Below, in pieces: positions 34,723-46,961 of a stretch of 64,000 nucleotides of DNA. The notes beneath the pieces were generated by a model that searched no databases, had not been told where the DNA came from, and saw only the letters and a list, made by a program, of their open reading frames with translations. Positions within the stretch are counted from its first letter, which is position 1. Each line of letters starts with the position of its first letter. Source of the DNA: Canna indica (Eukaryota > Streptophyta > Magnoliopsida > Zingiberales > Cannaceae); the NCBI GenBank assembly GCA_034359265.1, contig CP136896.1, forward strand, positions 35,392,001 through 35,456,000, in the 5' to 3' direction. Both the position numbers and the translations under genes were made by a program.

Positions 34723-36174
34723 CTCGATTAACAACTTCTCCCATCACAGTGAATGTTCTGGAGTCGCTCGGGACTCAGATTACAGGGCGTTTCAAGCCGA
34801 TACCCCAAAGTTTAATCAGTCGGCATCGTTCAAGATCTATTCGAAAAACCATGCAATTCTTTGCATTAGTCTGTCAAAAATAACTCGATTAACAACTTCT
34901 CCCATCATAGTTAATGTTCTGGAGTCGCTCGGGACTCAGATTACAGGGCGTTTCGAGCCGATACCCCGAAGTTCAATCAGTTGGCTTCGTTCAAGATTCT
35001 ATTCGAAAAATCGTGCAATTCTGTGCATTAGTCTGTCAAAAATAACTCGATTAACAACTTCTCCCATCGCAGTGAATGTTCTGGAGTCGCTCGGTACTCA
35101 GATTACTGGGCGTTTCGAGCTGATACCCCGAAGTTCAATCAGTCGGCATCGTTCAAGATCTATTAGAAAAATCAAGCAAATCTTTGCATTAGTCTGTCAA
35201 AAATAACTCGATTAACAACTTCTCCCATCACAGTGAATGTTCTGGAGTCGCTCGGGACTCAGATTACAGGGCGTTTCGAGCCGATACCCCGAAGTTCAAT
35301 CAGTCTGCTTCGTTCAAGATTCTACTCGAAAAATAGTGCAATTCTGTGCATTAGTCTGTCGAGAATAACTCGATTAACATCTTCTCCCATCGCAGTGAAT
35401 GTTCTGGAGTCGCTCGGTACTCAGATTACTGGGTGTTTCAAGCCGATACCCCGAAGTTCAACCAGTCGGCTTCGTTCAAAATCAATTCGAAAAATCATGC
35501 AATTATGTGCATTAGTCTGTCAAAAATAACTCGATTAACAACTTCTCCCATCGCAGTGAATGTTCTGGAGTCGCTCGGTACTCAGATTACAGGGCGTTTC
35601 GAGCTGATACCCCGAAGTTCAATCAGTCGACATCGTTCAAGATCTATTCGAAAAATCATGCAATTCTTTGCATTAGTCTGTCAAAAATAACTCGATTAAC
35701 AACTTCTCCCATCATAGTTAATGTTCTGGAGTCGCTCGGTACTCAGATTACAGTGTGTTTCGAGCCGATACCCCGAAGTTCAATCAGTCGGCATCGTTCA
35801 AGATCTATTCGAAAAAGCATGCAATTCTTTGCATTAGTCTGTCAAAAATAACTCGATTAACAACTTCTCCCATCGCAGTGAATGTTCTGGAGTCGCTCGG
35901 GACTCTGATTACAGGGCGTTTCGAGCCGATACCCCGAAGTTCAATCAGTCTGCTTCGTTCAAGATTCTATTCGAAAAATAGTGCAATTCTGTGCATTAGT
36001 CTGTCGAGAATAACTCGATTAACAACTTCTCCCATCACAGTGAATGTTCTGGAGTCGCTCGGTACTCAGATTACTGGGCGTTTCGAGCCGATACCCCGAA
36101 GTTCAATCAGTCGGCCTCGTTCAAAATCAATTCGAAAAATCGTGCAATTCTTTGCATTAGTCTGTCAAAAATAA
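34723..36174 (+). repeat. 9-mer higher-order repeat, copy 1 (1,452 bp)
   Basis: Order C-D-E-A'-F-G-X-A-B: the 8-mer with an extra X monomer (35691-35851) between G and A. Differences from copy 2 include ccccaaagtttaatc at about 34805 against ccccgaagttaaatc, and aacatcttctccc at about 35377. Confidence 0.85.
35691..35851 (+). repeat. Monomer class X (161 bp), type unit
   Basis: Diagnostic bases: attacagtgtgtttcg and tctattcgaaaaagcatgc. Here the left module is catcatagttaatg with cggtactc. Elsewhere X has catcacagtgaatg with gggactc or gggaccc, so the same right part is coupled to more than one left module. Confidence 0.8.
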
Positions 36175-37626
36175 CTCGATTAACAACTTCTCCCATCACA
36201 GTGAATGTTCTGGAGTCGCTCGGGACTCAGATTACAGGGCGTTTCAAGCCGATACCCCGAAGTTAAATCAGTCGGCATCGTTCAAGATCTATTCGAAAAA
36301 CCATGCAATTCTTTGCATTAGTCTGTCAAAAATAACTCGATTAACAACTTCTCCCATCATAGTTAATGTTCTGGAGTCGCTCGGGACTCAGATTACAGGG
36401 CGTTTCGAGCCGATACCCCGAAGTTCAATCAGTTGGCTTCGTTCAAGATTCTATTCGAAAAATCGTGCAATTCTGTGCATTAGTCTGTCAAAAATAACTC
36501 GATTAACAACTTCTCCCATCGCAGTGAATGTTCTGGAGTCGCTCGGTACTCAGATTACTGGGCGTTTCGAGCTGATACCCCGAAGTTCAATCAGTCGGCA
36601 TCGTTCAAGATCTATTAGAAAAATCAAGCAAATCTTTGCATTAGTCTGTCAAAAATAACTCGATTAACAACTTCTCCCATCACAGTGAATGTTCTGGAGT
36701 CGCTCGGGACTCAGATTACAGGGCGTTTCGAGCCGATACCCCGAAGTTCAATCAGTCTGCTTCGTTCAAGATTCTACTCGAAAAATAGTGCAATTCTGTG
36801 CATTAGTCTGTCGAGAATAACTCGATTAACAACTTCTCCCATCGCAGTGAATGTTCTGGAGTCGCTCGGTACTCAGATTACTGGGTGTTTCAAGCCGATA
36901 CCCCGAAGTTCAACCAGTCGGCTTCGTTCAAAATCAATTCGAAAAATCATGCAATTATGTGCATTAGTCTGTCAAAAATAACTCGATTAACAACTTCTCC
37001 CATCGCAGTGAATGTTCTGGAGTCGCTCGGTACTCAGATTACAGGGCGTTTCGAGCTGATACCCCGAAGTTCAATCAGTCGACATCGTTCAAGATCTATT
37101 CGAAAAATCATGCAATTCTTTGCATTAGTCTGTCAAAAATAACTCGATTAACAACTTCTCCCATCATAGTTAATGTTCTGGAGTCGCTCGGTACTCAGAT
37201 TACAGTGTGTTTCGAGCCGATACCCCGAAGTTCAATCAGTCGGCATCGTTCAAGATCTATTCGAAAAAGCATGCAATTCTTTGCATTAGTCTGTCAAAAA
37301 TAACTCGATTAACAACTTCTCCCATCGCAGTGAATGTTCTGGAGTCGCTCGGGACTCTGATTACAGGGCGTTTCGAGCCGATACCCCGAAGTTCAATCAG
37401 TCTGCTTCGTTCAAGATTCTATTCGAAAAATAGTGCAATTCTGTGCATTAGTCTGTCGAGAATAACTCGATTAACAACTTCTCCCATCACAGTGAATGTT
37501 CTGGAGTCGCTCGGTACTCAGATTACTGGGCGTTTCGAGCCGATACCCCGAAGTTCAATCAGTCGGCCTCGTTCAAAATCAATTCAAAAAATCGTGCAAT
37601 TCTTTGCATTAGTCTGTCAAAAATAA
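36175..37626 (+). repeat. 9-mer higher-order repeat, copy 2 (1,452 bp)
   Basis: Same C-D-E-A'-F-G-X-A-B order. It carries gaagttaaatcag in the C unit (about 36260), a change shared only with C units at about 37712 and 40616, and attcaaaaaatcg at 37586. Confidence 0.85.
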
Positions 37627-40269
37627 CTCGATTAACAACTTCTCCCATCACAGTGAATGTTCTGGAGTCGCTCGGGACTCAGATTACAGGGCGTTTCAAG
37701 CCGATACCCCGAAGTTAAATCAGTCGGCATCGTTCAAGATCTATTCGAAAAACCATGCAATTCTTTGCATTAGTCTGTCAAAAATAACTCGATTAACAAC
37801 TTCTCCCATCATAGTTAATGTTCTGGAGTCGCTCGGGACTCAGATTACAGGGCGTTTCGAGCCGATACCCCGAAGTTCAATCAGTTGGCTTCGTTCAAGA
37901 TTCTATTCGAAAAATCGTGCAATTCTGTGCATTAGTCTGTCAAAAATAACTCGATTAACAACTTCTCCCATCGCAGTGAATGTTCTGGAGTCGCTCGGTA
38001 CTCAGATTACTGGGCGTTTCGAGCTGATACCCCGAAGTTCAATCAGTCGGCATCGTTCAAGATCTATTAGAAAAATCAAGCAAATCTTTGCATTAGTCTG
38101 TCAAAAATAACTCGATTAACAACTTCTCCCATCACAGTGAATGTTCTGGAGTCGCTCGGGACTCAGATTACAGGGCGTTTCGAGCCGATACCCCGAAGTT
38201 CAATCAGTCTGCTTCGTTCAAGATTCTACTCGAAAAATAGTGCAATTCTGTGCATTAGTCTGTCGAGAATAACTCGATTAACAACTTCTCCCATCGCAGT
38301 GAATGTTCTGGAGTCGCTCGGTACTCAGATTACTGGGTGTTTCAAGCCGATACCCCGAAGTTCAACCAGTCGGCTTCGTTCAAAATCAATTCGAAAAATC
38401 ATGCAATTATGTGCATTAGTCTGTCAAAAATAACTCGATTAACAACTTCTCCCATCGCAGTGAATGTTCTGGAGTCGCTCGGTACTCAGATTACTGGGCG
38501 TTTCGAGCTGATACCCCGAAGTTCAATCAGTCGACATCGTTCAAGATCTATTCGAAAAATCATGCAATTCTTTGCATTAGTCTGTCAAAAATAACTCGAT
38601 TAACAACTTCTCCCATCATAGTTAATGTTGTGGAGTCGCTCGGGACTCAGATTACAGGGCGTTTCGAGCCGATACCCCGAATTTCAATCAGTCGGCTTCG
38701 TTCAAGATTCTATTCGAAAAATCGTGCAATTCTATGCATTAGTCTGTCAAAAATAACTCGATTAACAACTTCTCCCATCGTAGTGAATGTTCTGGAGTCG
38801 CTCGGTACTCAGATTACTGGGCGTTTCGAGCCGATACACCAAAGTTCAATCAGTCGGCCTCGTTCAAAATCAATTCGAAAAATCGTGCAATTCTTTGCAT
38901 TAGTCTGTCAAAAATAACTCGATTAACAACTTCTCCCATCGCAGTGAATGTTCTGGAGTCGCTCGGTACTCAAATTACTGGGCGTTTCGAGCCGATACCC
39001 CGAAGTTCAATCAGTCGGCCTCGTTCAAAATCAATTCGAAAAATCGTGCAATTCTTTGGATTAGTCTGTCAAAAATAACTCGATTAACAACTTCTCCCAT
39101 CACAGTAAATGTTCTAGAGTTGCTCGGGACTCAGATTACAGGGCGTTTCGAGCCGATACCCCAAAGTTCAATCAGTCGGCCTCGTTCAAAATCAATTCGA
39201 AAAATCGTGCAATTCTTTGCATTAGTCTGTCAAAAATAACTCGATTAACAACTTCTCCCATCGCAGTGAATGTTCTGGAGTCGCTCGGTACTCAGATTAC
39301 TGGGCGTTTCGAGCCGATACCCCGAAGTTCAATCAGTCGGCCTCGTTCAAAATCAATTCGAAAAATCGTGCAATTCTTTGGATTAGTCTGTCAAAAATAA
39401 CTCGATTAACAACTTCTCCCATCACAGTGAATGTTCTAGAGTCTCTCGGGACTCAGATTACAGGGCGTTTCGAGCCGATACCCCGAAGTTCAATCAGTCG
39501 GCATCGTTCAAGATCTATTCGAAAAATCATGCAATTCTTTGCATTAGTCTGTCAAAAATAACTCGATTAACAACTTCTCCCATCACAGTGAATGTTCTGG
39601 AGTCGCTCGGGACTCAGATTACAGGGCGTTTCGAGCCGATACCCCGAAGTTCAATCAGTCTGCTTCGTTCAAGATTCTATTCGAAAAATAGTGCAATTCT
39701 GTGCATTAGTCTGTCGAGAATAACTCGATTAACAACTTCTCCCATCGCAGTGAATGTTCTAGAGTCGCTCGGTACTCAGATTACTGGGCGTTTCAAGCCG
39801 ATACCCCGAAGTTCAATCAGTCGGCTTCGTTCAAAATCAATTCGAAAAATCATGCAATTATGTGCATTAGTCTGTCAAAAATAACTCGATTAACAACTTC
39901 TCCCATCGCAGTGAATGTTCTGGAGTCGCTCGGTACTCAGATTACTGGGCGTTTCGAGCTTATACCCCGAAGTTCAATCAGTCGACATCGTTCAAGATCT
40001 ATTCGAAAAATCATGCAATTCTTTGCATTAGTCTGTCAAAAATAACTCGATTAACAACTTCTCCCATCACAGTGAATGTTCTGGAGTCGCTCGGGACTCA
40101 GATTACAGGGCGTTTCGAGCCGATACCCCGAAGTTCAATCAGTCTGCTTCGTTCAAGATTCTATTCGAAAAATAGTGCAATTCGGTGCATTAGTCTGTCG
40201 AGAATAACTCGATTAACAACTTCTCCCATCGCAGTGAATGTTCTGGAGTCGCTCGGTACTCAGATTACT
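37366..40269 (+). repeat. 18-mer higher-order repeat, tandem copy 1 (2,904 bp)
   Basis: Positions 37366-40280 equal 40270-43184 at a 2,904-bp offset (18 monomers). Differences spotted: A at 37586 against G at 40490, and G at 38166 against T at 41070. Shared private variants include gttgtggagtcg (about 38627 and 41531), gatacaccaaag (about 38833 and 41737), gagttgctcgg (about 39116 and 42020), gagcttatacc (about 39956 and 42860) and caattcggtgc (about 40180 and 43084). Confidence 0.9.
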
Positions 40270-43184
40270 GGGCGTTTCGAGCCGATACCCCGAAGTTCAA
40301 TCAGTCTGCTTCGTTCAAGATTCTATTCGAAAAATAGTGCAATTCTGTGCATTAGTCTGTCGAGAATAACTCGATTAACAACTTCTCCCATCACAGTGAA
40401 TGTTCTGGAGTCGCTCGGTACTCAGATTACTGGGCGTTTCGAGCCGATACCCCGAAGTTCAATCAGTCGGCCTCGTTCAAAATCAATTCGAAAAATCGTG
40501 CAATTCTTTGCATTAGTCTGTCAAAAATAACTCGATTAACAACTTCTCCCATCACAGTGAATGTTCTGGAGTCGCTCGGGACTCAGATTACAGGGCGTTT
40601 CAAGCCGATACCCCGAAGTTAAATCAGTCGGCATCGTTCAAGATCTATTCGAAAAACCATGCAATTCTTTGCATTAGTCTGTCAAAAATAACTCGATTAA
40701 CAACTTCTCCCATCATAGTTAATGTTCTGGAGTCGCTCGGGACTCAGATTACAGGGCGTTTCGAGCCGATACCCCGAAGTTCAATCAGTTGGCTTCGTTC
40801 AAGATTCTATTCGAAAAATCGTGCAATTCTGTGCATTAGTCTGTCAAAAATAACTCGATTAACAACTTCTCCCATCGCAGTGAATGTTCTGGAGTCGCTC
40901 GGTACTCAGATTACTGGGCGTTTCGAGCTGATACCCCGAAGTTCAATCAGTCGGCATCGTTCAAGATCTATTAGAAAAATCAAGCAAATCTTTGCATTAG
41001 TCTGTCAAAAATAACTCGATTAACAACTTCTCCCATCACAGTGAATGTTCTGGAGTCGCTCGGGACTCATATTACAGGGCGTTTCGAGCCGATACCCCGA
41101 AGTTCAATCAGTCTGCTTCGTTCAAGATTCTACTCGAAAAATAGTGCAATTCTGTGCATTAGTCTGTCGAGAATAACTCGATTAACAACTTCTCCCATCG
41201 CAGTGAATGTTCTGGAGTCGCTCGGTACTCAGATTACTGGGTGTTTCAAGCCGATACCCCGAAGTTCAACCAGTCGGCTTCGTTCAAAATCAATTCGAAA
41301 AATCATGCAATTATGTGCATTAGTCTGTCAAAAATAACTCGATTAACAACTTCTCCCATCGCAGTGAATGTTCTGGAGTCGCTCGGTACTCAGATTACTG
41401 GGCGTTTCGAGCTGATACCCCGAAGTTCAATCAGTCGACATCGTTCAAGATCTATTCGAAAAATCATGCAATTCTTTGCATTAGTCTGTCAAAAATAACT
41501 CGATTAACAACTTCTCCCATCATAGTTAATGTTGTGGAGTCGCTCGGGACTCAGATTACAGGGCGTTTCGAGCCGATACCCCGAATTTCAATCAGTCGGC
41601 TTCGTTCAAGATTCTATTCGAAAAATCGTGCAATTCTATGCATTAGTCTGTCAAAAATAACTCGATTAACAACTTCTCCCATCGTAGTGAATGTTCTGGA
41701 GTCGCTCGGTACTCAGATTACTGGGCGTTTCGAGCCGATACACCAAAGTTCAATCAGTCGGCCTCGTTCAAAATCAATTCGAAAAATCGTGCAATTCTTT
41801 GCATTAGTCTGTCAAAAATAACTCGATTAACAACTTCTCCCATCGCAGTGAATGTTCTGGAGTCGCTCGGTACTCAAATTACTGGGCGTTTCGAGCCGAT
41901 ACCCCGAAGTTCAATCAGTCGGCCTCGTTCAAAATCAATTCGAAAAATCGTGCAATTCTTTGGATTAGTCTGTCAAAAATAACTCGATTAACAACTTCTC
42001 CCATCACAGTAAATGTTCTAGAGTTGCTCGGGACTCAGATTACAGGGCGTTTCGAGCCGATACCCCAAAGTTCAATCAGTCGGCCTCGTTCAAAATCAAT
42101 TCGAAAAATCGTGCAATTCTTTGCATTAGTCTGTCAAAAATAACTCGATTAACAACTTCTCCCATCGCAGTGAATGTTCTGGAGTCGCTCGGTACTCAGA
42201 TTACTGGGCGTTTCGAGCCGATACCCCGAAGTTCAATCAGTCGGCCTCGTTCAAAATCAATTCGAAAAATCGTGCAATTCTTTGGATTAGTCTGTCAAAA
42301 ATAACTCGATTAACAACTTCTCCCATCACAGTGAATGTTCTAGAGTCTCTCGGGACTCAGATTACAGGGCGTTTCGAGCCGATACCCCGAAGTTCAATCA
42401 GTCGGCATCGTTCAAGATCTATTCGAAAAATCATGCAATTCTTTGCATTAGTCTGTCAAAAATAACTCGATTAACAACTTCTCCCATCACAGTGAATGTT
42501 CTGGAGTCGCTCGGGACTCAGATTACAGGGCGTTTCGAGCCGATACCCCGAAGTTCAATCAGTCTGCTTCGTTCAAGATTCTATTCGAAAAATAGTGCAA
42601 TTCTGTGCATTAGTCTGTCGAGAATAACTCGATTAACAACTTCTCCCATCGCAGTGAATGTTCTAGAGTCGCTCGGTACTCAGATTACTGGGCGTTTCAA
42701 GCCGATACCCCGAAGTTCAATCAGTCGGCTTCGTTCAAAATCAATTCGAAAAATCATGCAATTATGTGCATTAGTCTGTCAAAAATAACTCGATTAACAA
42801 CTTCTCCCATCGCAGTGAATGTTCTGGAGTCGCTCGGTACTCAGATTACTGGGCGTTTCGAGCTTATACCCCGAAGTTCAATCAGTCGACATCGTTCAAG
42901 ATCTATTCGAAAAATCATGCAATTCTTTGCATTAGTCTGTCAAAAATAACTCGATTAACAACTTCTCCCATCACAGTGAATGTTCTGGAGTCGCTCGGGA
43001 CTCAGATTACAGGGCGTTTCGAGCCGATACCCCGAAGTTCAATCAGTCTGCTTCGTTCAAGATTCTATTCGAAAAATAGTGCAATTCGGTGCATTAGTCT
43101 GTCGAGAATAACTCGATTAACAACTTCTCCCATCGCAGTGAATGTTCTGGAGTCGCTCGGTACTCAGATTACTGGGCGTTTCGA
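40270..43184 (+). repeat. 18-mer higher-order repeat, tandem copy 2
   Basis: Second tandem copy. Left bounding mismatches are 37353/40257, 37358/40262 and 37365/40269; the right bounding mismatch is 40281/43185 (gagccg against gaaccg). The exchange point lies in the short identical interval 40270-40280. Confidence 0.9.
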
Positions 43185-43572
43185 ACCGATACCCCAAAGT
43201 TCAATCAGTCGGCCTCGTTCAAAATCAATTCGAAAAATCGTGCAATTCTTTGCATTAGTCTGTCAAAAATAACTCGATTAACAACTTCTCCCATCGCAGT
43301 GAATGTTCTGGAGTCGCTCGGTACTCAGATTACTGGGCATTTCGAGCCGATACCCCGAAGTTCAATCAGTCGGCCTCGTTCAAAATCAATTCGAAAAATC
43401 GTGCAATTCTTTGGATTAGTCTATCAAAAATAACTCGATTAACAACTTCTCCCATCACAGTGAATGTTCTGGAGTCGCTCGGGACTCAGATTACAGGGCG
43501 TTTCGAGCCGATACCCCGAAGTTCAATCAGTCGGCATCGTTCAAGATCTATTCGAAAAATCATGCAATTCTT

Positions 43573-46500
43573 TGCATTAGTCTGTCAAAAATAACTCGAT
43601 TAACAACTTCTCCCATCACAGTGAATGTTCTGGAGTCGCTCGGGACTCAGATTACAGGGCGTTTCGAGCCGATACCCCGAAGTTCAATCAGTCTGCTTCG
43701 TTCAAGATTCTATTCGAAAAATAGTGCAATTCTGTGCATTAGTCTGTCGAGAATAACTCGATTAACAACTTCTCCCATCGCAGTGAATCTTCTGGAGTCG
43801 CTCGGTACTCAGATTACTGGGCGTTTCAAGCCGATACCCCGAAGTTCAATCAGTCGGCTTCGTTCAAAATCAATTCGAAAAATCATGCAATTATGTGCAT
43901 TAGTCTGTCAAAAATAACTCGATTAACAACTTCTCCCATCGCAGTGAATGTTCTGGAGTCGCTCGGTACTCAGATTACTGGGCGTTTCGAGCTGATACCC
44001 CGAAGTTCAATCAGTCGACATCGTTCAAGATCTATTCGAAAAATCATGCAATTCTATGCATTAGTCTGTCAAAAATAACTCGATTAACAACTTCTCCCAT
44101 CACAGTGAATGTTCTGGAGTCGCTCGGGACTCAGATTACATGGCGTTTCGAGCCGATACCCCGAAGTTCAATCAGTCTGCTTCGTTCAAGATTCTATTCG
44201 AAAAATAGTGCAATTCTGTGCATTAGTCTGTCGAGAATAACTCGATTAACAACTTCACACATCGCAGTGAATGTTCTGGAGTCGCTCGGTACTCAGATTA
44301 CTGGGCGTTTCGAGCCGATACCCCAAAGTTCAATCAGTCGGCCTCGTTCAAAATCAATTCGAAAAATCGTGCAATTCTTTGCATTAGTCTGTCAAAAATA
44401 ACTCGATTAACAACTTCTCCCATCGCAGTGAATGTTCTGGAGTCGCTCGGTACTCAGATTACTGGGCATTTCGAGCCGATACCCCGAAGTTCAATCAGTC
44501 GGCCTCGTTCAAAATCAATTCGAAAAATCGTGCAATTCTTTGGATTAGTCTGTCAAAAATAACTCGATTAACAACTTCTCCCATCACAGTGAATGTTCTG
44601 GAGTTGCTCGGGACTCAGATTACAGGGCGTTTCGAGCCGATACCCCGAAGTTCAATCAGTCGGCATCGTTCAAGATCTATTCGAAAAATCATGCAATTCT
44701 TTGCATTAGTCTGTAAAAAATAACTCGATTAACAACTTCTCCCATCATAGTTAATGTTCTGGAGTCGCTCGGGACTCAGATTACAGGGCGTTTCGAGCCG
44801 ATACCCCAAATTTCAATCAGTCGGCTTCGTTCAAGATTCTATTCGAAAAATCGTGCAATTCTGTGCATTAGTCTGTCAAAAATAACTCGATTAACAACTT
44901 CTCCCATCGCAGTGAAGGTTCTGGAGTCGCTCGGTACTCAGATTACTGGGCGTTTCGAGCTGATACCCCGAAGTTCAATCAGTCGGCATCGTTCAAGATC
45001 TATTCGAAAAATCATGCAATTCTTTGCATTAGTCTGTCAAAAATAACTCGATTAACAACTTCTCCCATCACAGTGAATGTTCTGGAGTCGCTCGGGACTC
45101 TGATTACAGGGCGTTTCGAGCCGATACCCCGAAGTTCAATCAGTCTGCTTCGTTCAAGATTCTATTCGAAAAATAGTGTAATTCTGTGCATTAGTCTGTC
45201 AAAAATAACTCGATTAACAACTTCTCCCATCACAGTGAATGTTCTGGAGTCGCTCGGGACTCAGATTACAGGGCGTTTCGAGCCGATACCCCGAAGTTCA
45301 ATCAGTCTGCTTCGTTCAAGATTCTATTCGAAAAATAGTGCAATTCTGTGCATTAGTCTGTCGAGAATAACTCGATTAATAACTTCTCCCATCGCAGTGA
45401 ATGTTCTGGAGTCGCTCGGTACTCAGATTACTGGGCGTTTCGAGCCGATACCCCAAAGTTCAATCAGTCGGCCTCGTTCAAAATCAATTCGAAAAATTGT
45501 GCAATTCTTTGCATTAGTCTGTCAAAAATAACTCGATTAACAACTTCTCCCATCGCAGTTAATGTTCTGGAGTCGCTCGGTACTCAGATTACTGGGCGTT
45601 TCGAGCCGATACCCCGAAGTTCAATCAGTCGGCCTCGTTCAAAATCAATTCGAAAAATCGTGCAATTCTTTGGATTAGTCTGTCAAAAATAACTCGATTA
45701 ACAACTTCTCCCATCACAGTGAATGTTCTGGAGTCGCTCGGGACTCAGATTACAGGGCGTTTCGAGCCGATACCCCGAAGTTCAATCAGTCGGCATCGTT
45801 CAAGATCTATTCAAAAAATCATGCAATTCTGTGCATTAGTCTGTCAAAAATAACTCGATTAACAACTTCTCCCATCACAGTGAATGTTCTGGAGTCGCTC
45901 GGGACTCAGATTACATGGCGTTTCGAGCCGATACCCCGAAGTTCAATCAGTCTGCTTCGTTCAAGATTCTATTCGAAAAATAGTGCAATTCTGTGCATTA
46001 GTCTGTCGAGAATAACTCGATTAACAACTTCACACATCGCAGTGAATGTTCTGGAGTCGCTCGGTACTCAGATTACTGGGCGTTTCGAGCCGATACCCCA
46101 AAGTTCAATCAGTCGGCCTCGTTCAAAATCAATTCAAAAAATCGTGCAATTCTTTGCATTAGTCTGTCAAAAATAACTCGATTAACAACTTCTCCCATCG
46201 CAGTGAATGTTCTGGAGTCGCTCGGTACTCAGATTACTGGGCATTTCGAGCCGATACCCCGAAGTTCAATCAGTCGGCCTCGTTCAAAATCAATTCGAAA
46301 AATCGTGCAATTCTTTGGATTAGTCTGTCAAAAATAACTCGATTAACAACTTCTCCCATCACAGTGAATGTTCTGGAGTCGCTCGGGACTCAGATTACAG
46401 GGCGTTTCGAGCCGATACCCCGAAGTTCAATCAGTCGGCATCGTTCAAGATCTATTCGAAAAATCATGCAATTCTTTGCATTAGTCTGTCAAAAATAACT

Positions 46501-46961
46501 CGATTAACAACTTCTCCCATCATAGTTAATGTTCTGGAGTCGCTCGGGACTCAGATTACAGGGCGTTTCGAGCCGATACCCCAAATTTCAATCAGTCGGC
46601 TTCGTTCAAGATTCTATTCGAAAAATCGTGCAATTCTGTGCATTAGTCTGTCAAAAATAACTCGATTAACAACTTCTCCCATCGCAGTGAAGGTTCTGGA
46701 GTCGCTCGGTACTCAGATTACTGGGCGTTTCGAGCTGATACCCCGAAGTTCAATCAGTCGGCATCGTTCAAGATCTATTCGAAAAATCATGCAATTCTTT
46801 GCATTAGTCTGTCAAAAATAACTCGATTAACAACTTCTCCCATCACAGTGAATGTTCTGGAGTCGCTCGGGACTCAGATTACAGGGCGTTTCGAGCCGAT
46901 ACCCCGAAGTTCAATCAGTCTGCTTCGTTCAAGATTCTATTCGAAAAATAGTGTAATTCTG
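43573..46961 (+). repeat. 21-mer (10+11) higher-order repeat, tandem copy 1 (3,389 bp)
   Basis: About 43573-47154 follows 46962-50543 at a 3,389-bp offset (21 monomers). Inside it there is an 11-mer sub-period of 1,775 bp (44105 to 45880), followed by a 10-mer step of 1,614 bp (45880 to 47494). Shared private variants are gaatcttctgg (43787, 47176), ctgtaaaaaataa (about 44712 and 48101), gaaggttctgg (about 44915 and 48304) and cttcacacatcg. Differences include gagttgctc at about 44602, ctctgatta at about 45108, and gtcagcttc at about 48209 in the other copy. Confidence 0.82.
44079..44240 (+). repeat. Monomer class W (162 bp), private to the 44-53 kb territory
   Basis: An A-type right module (cagtctgcttcg, ctgtcgagaataa) with attacatggcg on the left. 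The acatggcg change appears only at about 44138, 45913, 47527, 49302, 51722 and 52528, so it marks the local 10/11-mer domain. Confidence 0.82.
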
